DNA from: Homarus americanus
Taxonomy: Eukaryota; Arthropoda; Malacostraca; Decapoda; Nephropidae
Reading direction: 5' to 3'
NCBI RefSeq assembly: GCF_018991925.1
Contig: NW_024744357.1
Location: forward strand, 6,034,897-6,098,896
DNA: 64,000 nt
This document shows positions 44,276 through 56,673 of the stretch, one piece after another; the first letter of the stretch is position 1, and each line of letters opens with the position of its first letter. The notes beneath the pieces are model-generated. The model ran no database searches and was not told the origin of the DNA. It worked only from the letters and a program-made list of their open reading frames with translations. The translations under genes and the position numbers were made by a program.

Positions 44276-44282
44276 CCTACCG

Positions 44283-44412
44283 TACCATACTACTACTACC
44301 ACCACCACCACTACCCCCTCCCCCCACCACTGCCCCCTCCCCCCACCACTACCCCCCCCTACTACCCCCCTACTACCCCCCCCTCACTATACCCCCTCCC
44401 CCCTCATCATCA
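44283..44412 (+). repeat. CCA/CCCCT microsatellite
   Basis: ACCACC then CCCCTACTACCCC units. Confidence 0.9.
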
Positions 44413-44619
44413 ATGTAAACACGATTTTTCCCCCGGGGTTGAAGGGAAAATTTTCGTCTCTCCACGTCTCGGGAACTTTAGAGACTGACTGGGGAAGAAA
44501 CTGTGGTGCTTTTTCCCTGCCTCGTGTAGTGTTTACCTCAAACACACCACAAACATGGCCGCTCTGTTTTATCTCCTAATTTATGGAAGGTTTTACGTAG
44601 TGTGTTTGTATTGTTTGCT

Positions 44620-44845
44620 ATTTGGGGTTGTGTTGAGTGTTTGTTTGCTTGCTTGTTTGTGTTGTGTGTTTGTTTGGGTTGTGTTGAGTGTTTGTTTGCT
44701 TTCTTGTTTGGGTTGTGTTGCGTGTTTGTTTGCTTGCGTGTTTGTTTGCTTTCTTGTTTGGGTTGTGTTGCGTGTTTGTTTGCTTGCTTGTTTGTGTTGT
44801 GTGTTTATTTAGGTTGTGTTGTGTGTTTGTTTGTTTGGATGTATG
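44620..44845 (+). repeat. Degenerate minisatellite (GTTTGTTTGCTTGCTTGTTT)
   Basis: Units of TTGTTTGCTTGC and GGGTTGTGTTGAGTG, about five copies of a compound unit of roughly 30-60 bp. Confidence 0.85.
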
Positions 44846-45366
44846 TATGTATATATGTTTGTCTGTGTGTGTGCGTATGTGTGTATTGTTTTTTAGGCCC
44901 AATTTTATATTAGACAGAAAATTGAGGATGGTAGACAGAAATAGACAGATTGAACGTAAAATAGAGAGGGATAGATAGAGAGACAGACAGACAGATAGAG
45001 AGGGAAAAAACAGACGACAATGAAGGAGTAAAAAGAGAGGTAAATGTTTTCGTTGTTTTCGTCATCAACATTGGCTTTCATGTAGGGTGGGGAGGGAGGG
45101 GGCAGGATGGCGGCCCGTTTTACCGTCATGGGGGCGTGACTCCCACAAAGACCGGGTCGTCCCCTTCACTGGGAATGTCACGCTGGCGGCAAGTGATCCA
45201 GGCTGTTGGGGGGTGTAGGGGAAGGAGGTGTCAGGGAGGGGGTGTCATCAGGGTCAGGGGAATGGTGGGTGTAAGGGGAAATTATATTGACCTCACATAC
45301 ATACCTGTACATACACACATGTATAATTTGTACATATTGCCCTGGCAGGTCTCTTATATTTATATG

Positions 45367-45472
<106 letters not shown>

Positions 45473-45539
45473 CCTTCAGACTCTGTGCATTATGTTCTTA
45501 TGGGTCACGCTTCTTCCCCCAAAGCCTGTGTTGACATTC

Positions 45540-45620
45540 AAGATCGGTCAGAGGTCACAGTGTACACCACAAGATCGGTCAGAGGTCACCGTGTACACCA
45601 CAAGATCGGTCAGAGGTCAA
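45540..45620 (+). repeat. Short tandem repeat, about 33-bp unit (AAGATCGGTCAGAGGTCA)
   Basis: Three units of the word shown plus CAGTGTACACCAC. Confidence 0.9.
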
Positions 45621-45629
45621 CACGGGGAA

Positions 45630-47575
45630 AACAGTGACAGATGACGTGTATATTGTGACGAGAGGCGAAATATAACTAAATAATTAGGTTTTAGAAACAA
45701 TATATTGGATTTTCTTTCTCTGTTTTCCCATTATATTGTTATAAGTGAGAGTCTTATTTTCTGTTTTCATCCCAATTCTTAGAGGTTAAGTCATGGGTGG
45801 GCGGGGTGGGTGTAGGGCGGGTGGGTGGGGGATGGGCGGAGTCAGAGGGGGATGTTGCAATGGTCAGTGAACTTTTACTGAAAATGTTTCTGCTCGTTTT
45901 TTTAGGTAAAGTTAGCTATAAGGTTATCCGTCCACACACACACACACTCGCAACCCCCATACTGTTAGAACCATCCAGCACAGTCCTCTTGTTAATACTG
46001 ATATATTCCTTTTAAATACAGTTTATGTTACCTGTACAGTACCCGTATAGGTCTAGTTGTTTTGGGTCACCTCACACCAGTATACTGTACATGGTGTTGC
46101 GAAAATACGTCTCATCACTCGGGAGGGGGGAGGGGGAGGTCCTTGCGGGGTTGGCTTCTGTAAACAACTGGTTTTAGCCTTTTTTTGTGTGTCGAAGATT
46201 TGCTTAATATATTAGTATTAGTAGTCGTCGACCCGCTGGTGGAGGAACCGTGACCAAAAAGATGGAATTCTGATAATGAAGTGTCGTCCAAGTAATTAGC
46301 ACAATTAATTATCAAAATCATTATTCCAGGGACAAATAGGACAATTAATGATCAACATTTCGACCACAGATTCTAATTCAGGATGTTGAGGACGACCTAC
46401 ACTGAGATTTTTTAGCATAATTTAATTTGTCTCTCCTCCCCATAATCTTAATCACACCGTTTTGTTCAAAGTCTCAATATATGAACTTTTGAACGCGCTG
46501 ACTAAGGAGCTGTTGTCTGCAATTTGATATCTGTATAATTACTTCTCCAAATGACACCTCAGAAAATTTAATTACTTTTCTAACTCTAGTTACTCGCCAC
46601 CCATGTTTGTTTTTCCGTGGGACAAGTCTAACATAGTTTGGTAGCTACCGCACTTGATAGATGCAACTCTACGCTAGATTATGATACAGAGAGAGAGAAT
46701 TTTGAACATTGACTGTACAAACACAACTTTATAACATTCTGTAGTGTTACGTGCATGAAATTACTTAAAAATCTACGGCTGTATCATTCAAATCCCACTG
46801 TCATTAAACCTTTCGTCAAGTAGTGCAGCCAGCTAACAAACTGTCCGGACTCCAACATTTTCTCATCTATATTGTTCTTTAAAATCGTCCCAGGAATACA
46901 CACTCAGAATTATGAAACGTATTTTTTAAGCATACTAAATATTATATAGTTAAAAATAGCTTCTTTTAATGTAGAATAGAGTAATATTTTTTTACGGTTG
47001 TTAAGTCTCGCGCGAATATTACCTCAGTACCAACCGACTGAACAAAGGCTGGAGGTATTTTGTTTGTAAGCGACGACGAGGGCTGTCTGTCTGTACCTTC
47101 CAAAAATCAAATTTTAATGTTTTACGGAGTTGGCAGAGGCAGGTGATGTTTTGAAATCGGTTTGTGGGCGAGTGTGTGTTTTGCCTTTATTTACCAGAGA
47201 GAGAGAGAGTCGGACCCTCTTACTACATGTGATTGTCTTTTGTCTGGTGGGGGGTGGGGAAGACATTTCAGAATTTATACACTTGAGAAGCTGGTTAAGT
47301 GAGATCTTTCTTGTTTTGTTGAAGTTGAGTTAAAGGCATTAGTTCCCGGATGAAAAAGCGCATTATTTTATTTATTTATTTAGTTTTTTTTTTTCATTTG
47401 TTTACTGTAAGGAATAAGATTATCTGCCTCAGTGTCTATAATGTCGTGTTTTGGTGGAGTAACCGAATGGTGGAAGGTTTAGTACTGTGAGTTTCCTTCT
47501 GTTTATTGTTTACACACAGAGCCGAACACTACTCCCTAAACTGTGATAAAATAGAACCTTTTAGGGGGCAAGAAA
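45630..47575. other. Intron, no gene recognised
   Basis: AT-rich unique sequence. Open frames are short and show no family signature. Confidence 0.5.
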
Positions 47576-47583
47576 CACTATAA

Positions 47584-47798
47584 CAGTGGTTCTCAACCTT
47601 GTTTGCCCCATGCACCCCTTTCACCATATGTCAGAATGTCATTCCCCCTCCTTTCCAAGATTGTCTGCCTCAAAAAGTGCATTCCAAATAATATGCATAT
47701 AATACTGAAAATCCTTTATTTTTTCCATATTAGTATCAGTTTCCCCCCCCCCCCTGAAAACCTGAGGGGGGAAATTCCCCCCTGGTTAAGAACCCCTG
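47584..47798. mobile_element. Non-autonomous hAT-type element, 215 bp, with perfect 8-bp target duplication
   Basis: The ends are CAGTGGTTCTCAACC and GGTTAAGAACCCCTG, the classic hAT inverted-repeat form with two mismatches. The 8 bases before (47576-47583) and after (47799-47806) are both CACTATAA. The interior is noncoding and contains a poly-C run. Confidence 0.95.
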
Positions 47799-47806
47799 CA
47801 CTATAA

Positions 47807-49156
47807 CATGGAACGGCACACTATCCTGATCACTGGGGTCTGGTAAATGCCCTTTGTCACCTCTCTTCTATAAGACTTTTTGACGCTACAGCTCACAGGA
47901 TGAGTTTTGGGTGCACAAGAAACTAGCGGGAAAGAAAATCATTCGTTTCCTCCCATTCCTCACTTTACTCTTCCTTCCATCCTTTCCTCCCTCCCATTCC
48001 CCACTTCCCTCTCATTTCCTCTCTCTCACACACATCTCCCCTTACTTTCTCTTGTCTCATCCACTTGACGGGTGACGGAATAGACAAAGAGAGGAAAGAG
48101 AGAATAAGAGTAAGAGAGGTTAATAAGAATACTTGTTAAACACTACGCGGCAACTACTCAGACGTCACACCCGTTAATAACAAAGCCACCAGTCAGTCGT
48201 GTTATATCTTCGCACATCCGGGTCTGATAAATAACCCCGGTGTTATTTTATCCTTCTAATTAATTCTCTTCCGCTCTTTGATTTGTTTTGGGTTGCGCAT
48301 TGTCTGAAATTGTTGCATGGTGTTGATGACTGCCGTTGATTCATTCTAAAGTCACGGGTGGAAGAGACTATTGGAACATTTTGAGTTGTATGTCATTTTG
48401 AAACTTTTGAGATAGTATTTATGTGTATTTGTACCTTTACGTTTGTTTTTTCGTTATTCAAAGGCCAAACTCCTCCATCCAGAATATTTACTGACAAATG
48501 TTAGGTATAAGAATTAATGCCTTTCCTCTTAAGCTGCCGTCATTAACTCCGCTCAGCTCACCTTAAGAAATCTTCCTGTTTTTCTTATGTCTGCAACAAC
48601 CTGTTTCCGTAAGGTTTTAAAAAAAAAGATTAAAAAAACATTGATTATAAGACCACTCAATAGATTTTCAGTATTAGGTAATAAATAATATGACAGGTGT
48701 GTGTGAGGGAGGCAGAGCAAACATCTCTGACTGTCAGCTCGCCCGAAAGCCTCGTCAACTTCCTATTTGATGTAATATATTATTGAAGTCGAGGTAAATG
48801 ACGTTGTCTTTATGTAGTGTCGATAAAACACGTGTTTGTTAGTCTATACAGTGTACGTGTAGACTAAACTAGTGAGAATTTGGGTGATTAGTTTAACTCA
48901 ACAAACATCTGTATATATATATAGCATGGAATAGGTAAAATTCAGGTCAATAATAATAATAATAATAATAATAATGCAGGAAAACAAGTGGAGCCAAAAT
49001 CAAACATCAACTGAGAGCATTTGATACACACAAAATTAAGTCATGGGACTCATAAACAGTATAAATTACACTAATATATATAATAACATAATTATATTCA
49101 CTGCCATTATGATATATCGATATAAGTTCTAACACGGTCAATGTATCTGTCTACAG
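47807..49156. other. Intron, no gene recognised
   Basis: AT-rich, with a short AAT tract (48950-48975) and pyrimidine stretches near 47950. Confidence 0.5.
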
Positions 49157-49459
49157 AATACACTGGCCCAGCAAGCCAAGCGGGCGCTCTCGCGGATGGA
49201 ATGTCGGCGATACAAGGAGAAGAAGAGAGATGAGAAACAGAAGATACGAGTGAAGCTTAAGAAGAAGAAGAAGAAAATTAAGCTTACTACGGGTGAAGGA
49301 GGAGGAGGAGGAGGAGGAGGAGGAAGTGGTGGTGGAGGGGGAGGAGGAGGTGAAGGTGTAGCTGGTAAAGGAGGAGGAGAAGAAGAGGAGGAGGAGGAGG
49401 AAGAGGAAGAAGACGAAGAGGGGAGTCACGAGATTTCGGTGTTGTCAGAGGGCCCAGAG
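49157..49459 (+). CDS. ZNRF3/RNF43-like exon, cytoplasmic linker with Lys, Gly and Glu runs
   Basis: This exon has 101 complete codons between a TCTACAG acceptor and a GTAAGA donor. The start, NTLAQQAKRALSRMECRRYK, matches the family region after the membrane helix (human ZNRF3: NRLAVQALEKMETRKF). After it comes a very basic stretch (KEKKRDEKQKIRVKLKKKKK), then two glycine runs, then 11 consecutive glutamates, and HEISVLSEGPE. The Gly and Glu runs are coded by GGA/GGT and GAG/GAA repeats, so this is a coding microsatellite. In vertebrates this linker is short and Ser-rich, so the expansion is lineage-specific. The length of the runs may vary between individuals or be affected by assembly errors, but the frame is kept through the whole tract. 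Confidence 0.9.
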
Positions 49460-49797
49460 GTAAGATGATGGTAATAGCTGGCTGCATGCTTCGTTTACTC
49501 TTCCCTTCCTTGTGTCTCTGTTCTTACTTTCTTTATCTTGTGTGTTTCTCCTGCTTACTCCGCCAGTATTATTTCTCTATCTTTCTACCTGACAGCTATA
49601 GCCTAATGTTGTTTTGTTTTCCTTAATTAATAGAATTTTAGTCTCCCTATTAATTCTACCTTCTTCTTTTTCATTACTTCCCCATTCATCAATTGTTATG
49701 CCACTCATGTCGAATTTGGTTTATGTGTTGGTTGATCTGCCTCGTAGGAAATTGTTTGTTTGTTTTTATTCTGAGGACATTATTTTTGTCGTTATAG

Positions 49798-50034
<237 letters not shown>

Positions 50035-50209
50035 TGAATACTGTATACACAATATAAAACTTTTCTTAGCTCAAAAATATTACTATTTCATTACTTAGTT
50101 TATAACGGGTCATGTAGGATGTTGTTGTTACTTGTTAACCGGGCGGGCGGGCGTGGGATCAAAGGCAGGGTGGCACGTGTTAATGTGTTTTCCTTCCCTG
50201 TGTGTACAG

Positions 50210-50940
50210 AGGGCTGCTACGAGAGCCCGCCCACCACCTGCACCTCAGGGCCCTCCTCGCTCACCCCTGTCGCCCATCTCTACAGCACGCCCTCCCACGC
50301 CCAGTACGTGGCGCTCTCCAGCCCCGCCCACGCGTGCGGCCACCCGGGGTGCACTGTGCACGCTGGCCTGGGCGGCACCATCCAGGGCTACTCTGGCCTG
50401 GGCTACAGCCCCCTCCCTCCGGGCTATATTAGTCCCCCGCCAGGCTACACTAGTCCCAATATCGGGTATGGCAGCCCAGACCCTGGGTATACGGGTATGG
50501 TGAGCGGGTACACCAGTCCCACTGTTGGGTACGTCAGTCCCGCAGGCGGCTATAACACTCCCACCAGCCCTGGTGGCGGGTACTCAGTGTCACGGGGCGG
50601 GTACGCCAGCCCCCACAGTGGGTACCTCGGTACCGTAAGCGGGTATGGTGGTTCTGTGAGCGGGTACGGTGGTCCAGTCCCAAGTGGGTATGGCGCTGGA
50701 CCGATGTGCGGGTATGGTTCAGGTGGTGCGGGTAACAGCTGTGTGCTGGGGTGTGCGGGCGTGTGTCACCACGAGTCCTCGCTTCTTCACGACGCATGTC
50801 TCATGTACCCCCCGGTACCCACACACAACCCACGGTGCGCCCACTCCCACACGCAGCCTCCTCACGCCCACACGCAGCCTCCTCACGCCCACGTACAGCC
50901 TCCGGGCTCCAGCAGCGAGGAAGCAGAACACCAGATTGTG
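50210..50940 (+). CDS. ZNRF3/RNF43-like exon, cytoplasmic tail with Gly-Tyr and His-rich repeats
   Basis: The exon starts in phase 1 after TGTACAG (IIE-GCYESPP) and ends at a perfect GTAAGT donor. It adds 243 codons. After a Ser/Pro/Thr stretch, about 50390-50730 encodes roughly a dozen GY-centred repeats such as PPGYISP, PPGYTSP, SGYTSP, VGYVSP and GGYASP. Two of these are exact PPxY motifs (50416-50427 and 50437-50448), a class of ligand for WW domains. Several SP dipeptides could be kinase sites. A Cys/His segment (CVLGCAGVCHHESSLLHDAC) follows, then repeats of the type PHAHTQPPHAHVQPP. The tails of vertebrate members are long, poorly conserved and Ser/Pro-rich; I cannot align this region to them. 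The base composition is GC-rich, unlike the flanking introns, and the frame is open throughout. Confidence 0.9.
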
Positions 50941-50977
50941 GTAAGTGTATGATGACTACTTGTTGACACACGGGTCT

Positions 50978-51370
50978 GTCTCCCTCCCTCCCTTCACTCC
51001 CTTCCTTCCTTCCTGCCACTCTCCCTTCCTTCCTTCTTGCCTACCTCCCTTCCTCCCTCCCCCTCTCCCTCCCTCCTTCCTTCTTCCCCCTCCCTCCCTC
51101 CTTCCTTCCTCCCTCCCTCCTCCCTGCCATCCCTCCTTCCTTCCTTCCCTCCCTCCCTCCTCCCCACCCTCCCCACCCTCCCTCCCTCCCTCCTTCCTTC
51201 CTTCCTTCCTTCCTCCTTCCTCCCCTCCCTCCTCCTTCCCCTCCCTCCCTCCTCCCTCCCTCCCTCCTCCTCCCTCCTCCCTCCTCCTTCCTTCCTTCCC
51301 TCCCTCCTTTCCCCCTCCTCCTTCCCTTCCTCCCTCCCTCCTTCCCTGCCCTCCCTCCCTTCCTGTCACT
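50978..51370 (+). repeat. CCTT/CCCT pyrimidine tract
   Basis: Long CT-only run with CCTCC and CTTCCTTCC units, about 30 bp after the donor at 50940. Confidence 0.95.
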
Positions 51371-51477
51371 AAAGAGCTCAGGTTTTCAACTGGCTCAGCC
51401 ATGTTAATATTGTTATTATTATCAACTCTGTATCTGTGTTATTCTGGCTTAATAAACAAACTTTCTATAGCAACATC

Positions 51478-51645
51478 TCATTCCATCTCCCTTCCTTCCC
51501 TCTCTCCCTCCGTTCCTTCCTCCCTCCCTCCTCTCCCTACCTCCCTCCCTTCCCTTCCTCCCTCCTTTCCCCCCCCTTCCCTTCCCCTCTCCCTCCCTCC
51601 CTTCCCTTCTCCTCCCTCTCTTTCTCGCTTCCTTCCCTCCACGCT
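51478..51645 (+). repeat. Second CCTT/CCCT pyrimidine tract
   Basis: Similar composition. The intervening 51371-51477 contains the retroelement-tail-like word and AATAAACAAAC. Confidence 0.9.
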
Positions 51646-52579
51646 CTATTATATACTGTCGTCTGGTCAGTAACACGAGTATAATGTACTTCGTTCATTC
51701 AGGGAGTGTTGTAGATAATATTGATGGGTTATATACCGTAGTTATGTCCTTGGCTACATTAAATATGGCATCATCATTGTAGTCTGTCCTTACTGTGGTT
51801 AAAACATATTTTCACAACAACTGGCCAAAGTGTTTGTTCACATAGTTGAGGTGACACATAATCTCTATATTGGAGCATCTTGGGTGTGTGGGGACAGGTG
51901 GGTGAGGGAGGGTTAAAGGGACGTTGTGGGGGGAGGGTGGAGGAGGAAGGGGGTTAAAGGGACGTTGTGGGAGGAAGGGGTTTAAGGGGAAGTTGGGGGG
52001 GTAGAGAGGGGGTGAAAGAGGCGTAAGAAAGGACTCTGAATCAACACAAGAAAGCAGATATTGTCTGACAACCCGGGAGACGAGTTACACAGTGGAAGGC
52101 CGTGTTTTCACCCACTTTTGTTTTATATTTCTTTTCTTTATTTATTTTCAAGATCACACAGATTTCCGGAAAACTTGTGGATGAACTAAGACGACTGTGG
52201 TGTAGATTTGAAGTGTTTGGGCGAGGCGCTGGTGATGTACTGGGATAGCGAGTAGTCATTGATACGCTCTGGGTCCGGGGTAGTGTAGGGAATGGACCGT
52301 GGTTAAGTAAGAGGGCGCTGTCTAGCCAAGTGTTAGTGTCGACTGTGATACTGCTGGCGTAAAAACATATTTGTCAGTTAGAGGGGGGAGGGGGGCACAC
52401 TAGTAACGGTACTTAGTTCTTCTTGGTGAGGGAGTAGAGGAGAGATTTTGGTCTTGAAATGTTTGGATGGAGGAACAGACAGACGCCGTCTTCTTTCCCC
52501 ATGGTTCAGATTCTCATGAAGGTTATAACCATACCTGTTGTTAAATTAATTATATTTATCTGAATTTCTCATTATTTTA

Positions 52580-52675
52580 CACACATCCCTACCCCACCCC
52601 CGTACACATCCCTACCCCACCCCCGTACACATCCCTACCCCACCCCCGTACACATCCCTACCCCACCCCCACACA
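52580..52675 (+). repeat. Minisatellite, 23-bp unit (CACATCCCTACCCCACCCCC + GTA)
   Basis: Four units. Confidence 0.95.
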
Positions 52676-52679
52676 CACA

Positions 52680-55166
52680 TCAGTATTCAGAAGTTAAGTT
52701 ACGTGTCATAGTGTGTGTTGGCCCGCGTACTGTAGGTTAGTCATATCACTTAGACCCCATCCATCAAGGTAATTATATCCTCATGATAACTGTGACTCAT
52801 TACCACCTTATGATACACACTAGGACGAGGCTCACACTTATAGTTAAACCTCGAAGAAGAAAGTTGAGGGGAAACATTGTCTTATTTATGCTGCTGTTTT
52901 TATGTGGTTTTAGTAGAACTACAAAAGCGTCGACAAAAGGCATCATACCAGACCCCCTGATGCCACGTCTAATTCAGAAACACCGACATTTCTCCTTAAA
53001 ACTTAAATGCTTTAGAAGTAGCCATCAAGTACAGCAATAGTTTAAGATTAATTCTAAAGATAAGCTGTATATATTTATGAAGCCGTTTCCCAAAGAAATA
53101 TGGTTTATAATAGTGTGATATGAGAGCAAGGAGGTGAGAGACCTATATGTGAGGACCTGCTGGTGCTGTATCGGATCTATTTTTGTTATTTACCGCGCAT
53201 CTTGGCGTTCCAGGCATCTCTCTCACTCTGTATATATAGCGCGCTGTCCTTAATAAAACATCTTATTTATAAATGACAACAAGAACACTCCTGTAAAGTT
53301 TAGTCTTCTTCTTACGGATTGTTTTGGTTTAATGAGTTGGTTTTATAAGGCAGGTTTTATTTTCCTTAAAACGTTAGGCATCATTTTTTGCTCGGTCAGT
53401 AAATTTGTTTTCAGTATTGGAGTTTTGTTCATGGATATTTTCCTTATATTATGGCATTTTTGTGGATATTTTTCATATTATGGTATATTTTGGATATTTT
53501 GCTTATTATACGGTATTTTTGTGGACGTTTTGCTTATTTTACGGTATTTTTTTTGTTATTTTGCTTATTTTGTGGTATTTAAGACAAAAGGAGTAATTTT
53601 TAGTTATAATTCAAGAACATCGGCAGCAGATGTTTGCGTACCTTCACAGTTGAGAGCCAGTTACACTTTCAAGGCGTCTCCTATTTCCCACGCTTTCATA
53701 CATTATTAATCATTCTTTACCTTGCGCCCTGTGTCAAATTATCTCAAGACTTGTGTTGAACAGCGTGTGTGTGTGTGTGTGTGTTTGTATCCTTATTTGT
53801 GTGCGCCCTTGGAGAACGAGAACCATTCATTGTGGTGAACCAGCGAGTTAGATCCCCAGCTCAGCCTCCCCGTCTTAACATCACACATGCCTCCCCGAGA
53901 GCCGATCCGTCAGCCCAGCTCACCAGTGAGAGATAGGAGATACTTTTATGCCAGTACTCCCAGAGAGGTTCCTTTCTGTACGAAGGGGGGGAGAAATATG
54001 GTGTTGCGGAGAGGAGGAGGGACGGACAGGGTTGCCGCTGGCCCTTGATCTAAGAATACCGTGGCCCTCATTATGCTCGAGACTCATGCCGCTTGACGGG
54101 TGTCCTCTCTCTCTCTGTTTCCCTTTATTCTTATTCCCTTGACTGTCATTACTGCTATACTCCCTTTTAGTTTCTTATCTTGGCAATCTTTCTAACTGTA
54201 TACCTCTCATACTTAAGCTATGTTTTGTTGATTTATTCATCAGTCTTTTTCAGCCTTCCTAATTTTTTAACTTAGTTCTCACTCGGTCTTTTGAAATTTT
54301 TCATAGTCTTTCACTTTCTCTACTATTCATCATTCTTCTTTATCCTCCTTCCTTCCATGGCGTATTTTGTCATAGTTTATTAAATGGCTTAAATTCTTAC
54401 CACAAATAATGTTAAAAAGAATTAAAATTGTCTCAGAACACAACTTTGAGATATTCTTATGGTCTGATAGACTTTTTCAGCAATTGGTGAATGATGATTT
54501 ATGGGAAGTTTCGGCCCCTACTTAACCTTCTCTTCCTCATGATTTGCATTTCTTTCTCCCCTTCTCCCTCAGAACTCTACATCTGTACTGTACCACTCTT
54601 TTCTTTCACCATATTGACTCAGGTTCCTTACCAGGTTGCATAAAATGTGAGAAGGATGTTGTCCCGTGTGACAAGTATTCTCCTGGTATGTATTGTACTC
54701 TGGTTTCCTCCTATACTATTACTAATTGATATAGGTATCTAGTATAAATCTGTGAAAATATGTCTCCTTCATCCGCCTTCTAGTTCTTTTATTTTCTTTC
54801 AATCTTCCTACAAAATCATCATAAGTCTCTCTCCTCGGTCATCTTAACTTTCTCTCCTTCTTCAGTCTTCTTAGCTCACTCCCTCACTGTGGAGTGTACT
54901 GTACTGTATTCCTTTACTGTAAGCGAGAATTAATGATATTTTACTATACTGTATATTCCTGGACTTAACTTCAGAAGACTCCTGGTTGTTGTCTTGCCTT
55001 TGTTATAGTATCGAGGATCATCAGTCTTATGAGTTGCCTTAACATCCCTTTCTTACTGATGAGGAAGATTTTTATTCAACTAGAATTGTATCCTTGTCAT
55101 TTGTTTATAGATTGAACATAATATTATGTTGTGTATCATGTGAACTAACATTTAATTTTCTTTCAG
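52680..55166. other. Intron, no gene recognised
   Basis: AT-rich. About five loose repeats of TATTTTGCTTATTATACGGT type lie at 53430-53580. No further exon was recognised between 50941 and 55166. Confidence 0.5.
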
Positions 55167-55890
55167 AGTGTTGAAGTTCAGCATCACCACGGTGCGTCTG
55201 CCAGTAGCGGTAGTAGTGGTCGTGCCACCTGTGGGTCCTCAAGCACTAGCGCCGGCACCACCACCTGCCCACGACCCGTCACATTCCAGGCTGGTGTGGG
55301 GGGTCGTGGACCCCTCCCAGCAGCCCCAATGAGTCAGGAACAGCTGGAACCATTTCTGGCAGCCCTGGCGGCTCTTCAAGAGGAACAGCGGTGTGGTAAT
55401 AGTGAGGTGAGCGACTCGTCCTCTCTGGATAATTTGTCGTGTGAGGTCCAGCCACCCACCACACCACGTGACTCCCTCGAATCCCTGCAGGAGCGCATAC
55501 CTCGACTTCGTCAGCCACGACCCCGCCACGGCCATGCCTCTGACGGGTCTCACGGGGCAGAGGAAGGAAGGCCTCACGTTAGCAAGAAAGGGTTGCGTCG
55601 AGCCACCTGGTGCAGTACGGGCATTATCCCAGTGCACTCGTCAGACCCTCCCGGACCCCTTAGGGAGCCTGAGGTTGCTCAACAGCCTGAGGCATCTGCA
55701 CAGGTTGCAGTAGGCTCACATCTTGTCACCTTCCAGGTGGCTAGTGGGACTTCTAAAAGTACTGCAGACAGTGGAGGTGAGGCACATAAAACTGGTAGAA
55801 AGTCCCAGTTCCTACCTACCTCCCACACAGCAACTCTACACCTCAAACAAAACCTCCAAGATCCTCCTCCAAGAATCTCAACACATTCAG
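55167..55890 (+). CDS. ZNRF3/RNF43-like exon, Ser-rich C-terminal tail
   Basis: A TTTCAG acceptor opens in phase 0 with SVEVQHHHGASASSGSSG, continuing the previous exon (QIV-SVEV). It runs 241 codons plus one base and ends CATTCAG before GTGGGT. The content is Ser/Thr/Gly-rich, with LEPFLAALAALQEEQ (a likely short helix), EVSDSSSLDNLSCEV (acidic Ser cluster, CK2-like) and RIPRLRQPRPRHGHA (basic patch). The segment LRRATWCSTGIIPVHSSD is distinctive but I do not recognise it. If the donor is not used, translation stops two codons later (TAA at 55896-55898). If it is used, two downstream acceptors fit the phase. Assignment to the gene rests on phase, strand and position. Confidence 0.82.
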
Positions 55891-56135
55891 GTGGGTAAAA
55901 CTGCTATAAATTTTGTCCTTTGAATATCAACTTTACTTGAAAAAATCTTGAAATGTTTAACATCAGTACTGTAGTTAAAAATGTTAATTTAGCACATTAA
56001 ATGAAAAATGCCACCAGTTGAAAGTACACCAATATTATGTAGCTAAAGTTTCACCTAAAATATTAAAACATTTTGAGGTGTCAAAGGAAATGTACTATAT
56101 CTTCAGTTAAAGTGACACTTGGTTGTATATATGTA

Positions 56136-56673
56136 CAGTCAGTTCTGCTATAACACGATAGTTGTGTTATTGTAAAACATCGTATTATAGAAATTCGCGT
56201 AATAGAAATAACAGGACTTATGGAGAAAATAGGGTTAGGTGCAGATTACTACTCGAAATCGAAAAAAAATTTAGTAGTTAGCCTAACACAAAGGATAGCA
56301 CAGTCTAAATAAATGTTACATTCATATCTAATAATGAAATCATACAGTAAATGTAACAATTTACCTTGAAAAAATATGAATATAACTTGATGGGGGAGAA
56401 GGGTGATTTTGAGGTAGATAACATCGAGCTTCTCTTCAAGGGTTATAGCCTTTCTTTTACAATCATCACCGGGAATGCAATCACCAGAATGCTTCTTGGA
56501 GATATTCTTCTTTACCATATTCACAGTTAATACCACAAAATTGGAGAAATAGTAAGCAAAAATCGCGTTACAGCAAACAAGCGTTCGCGTTATACAAATA
56601 TCGTTCCTCTATTCATAAATCGCGTTAGAGCAAATTCGCGTTGTCAAAACACGCATTATAGCAGAACTCACTG
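56136..56673 (-). mobile_element. Tigger/pogo-type deletion derivative, 538 bp, TA target duplication
   Basis: The ends are CAGTCAGTTCTGCTATAA and its complement TTATAGCAGAACTCACTG, each flanked by TA (56134-56135 and 56674-56675). Inside, the minus strand reads KRKAITLEEKLDVI (about 56410-56460), the start of the pogo/Tigger DNA-binding helix-turn-helix. The rest of the transposase is deleted. Inner copies of CGCGTTAYAGCAAA near the right end give it long imperfect inverted arms. Confidence 0.9.
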
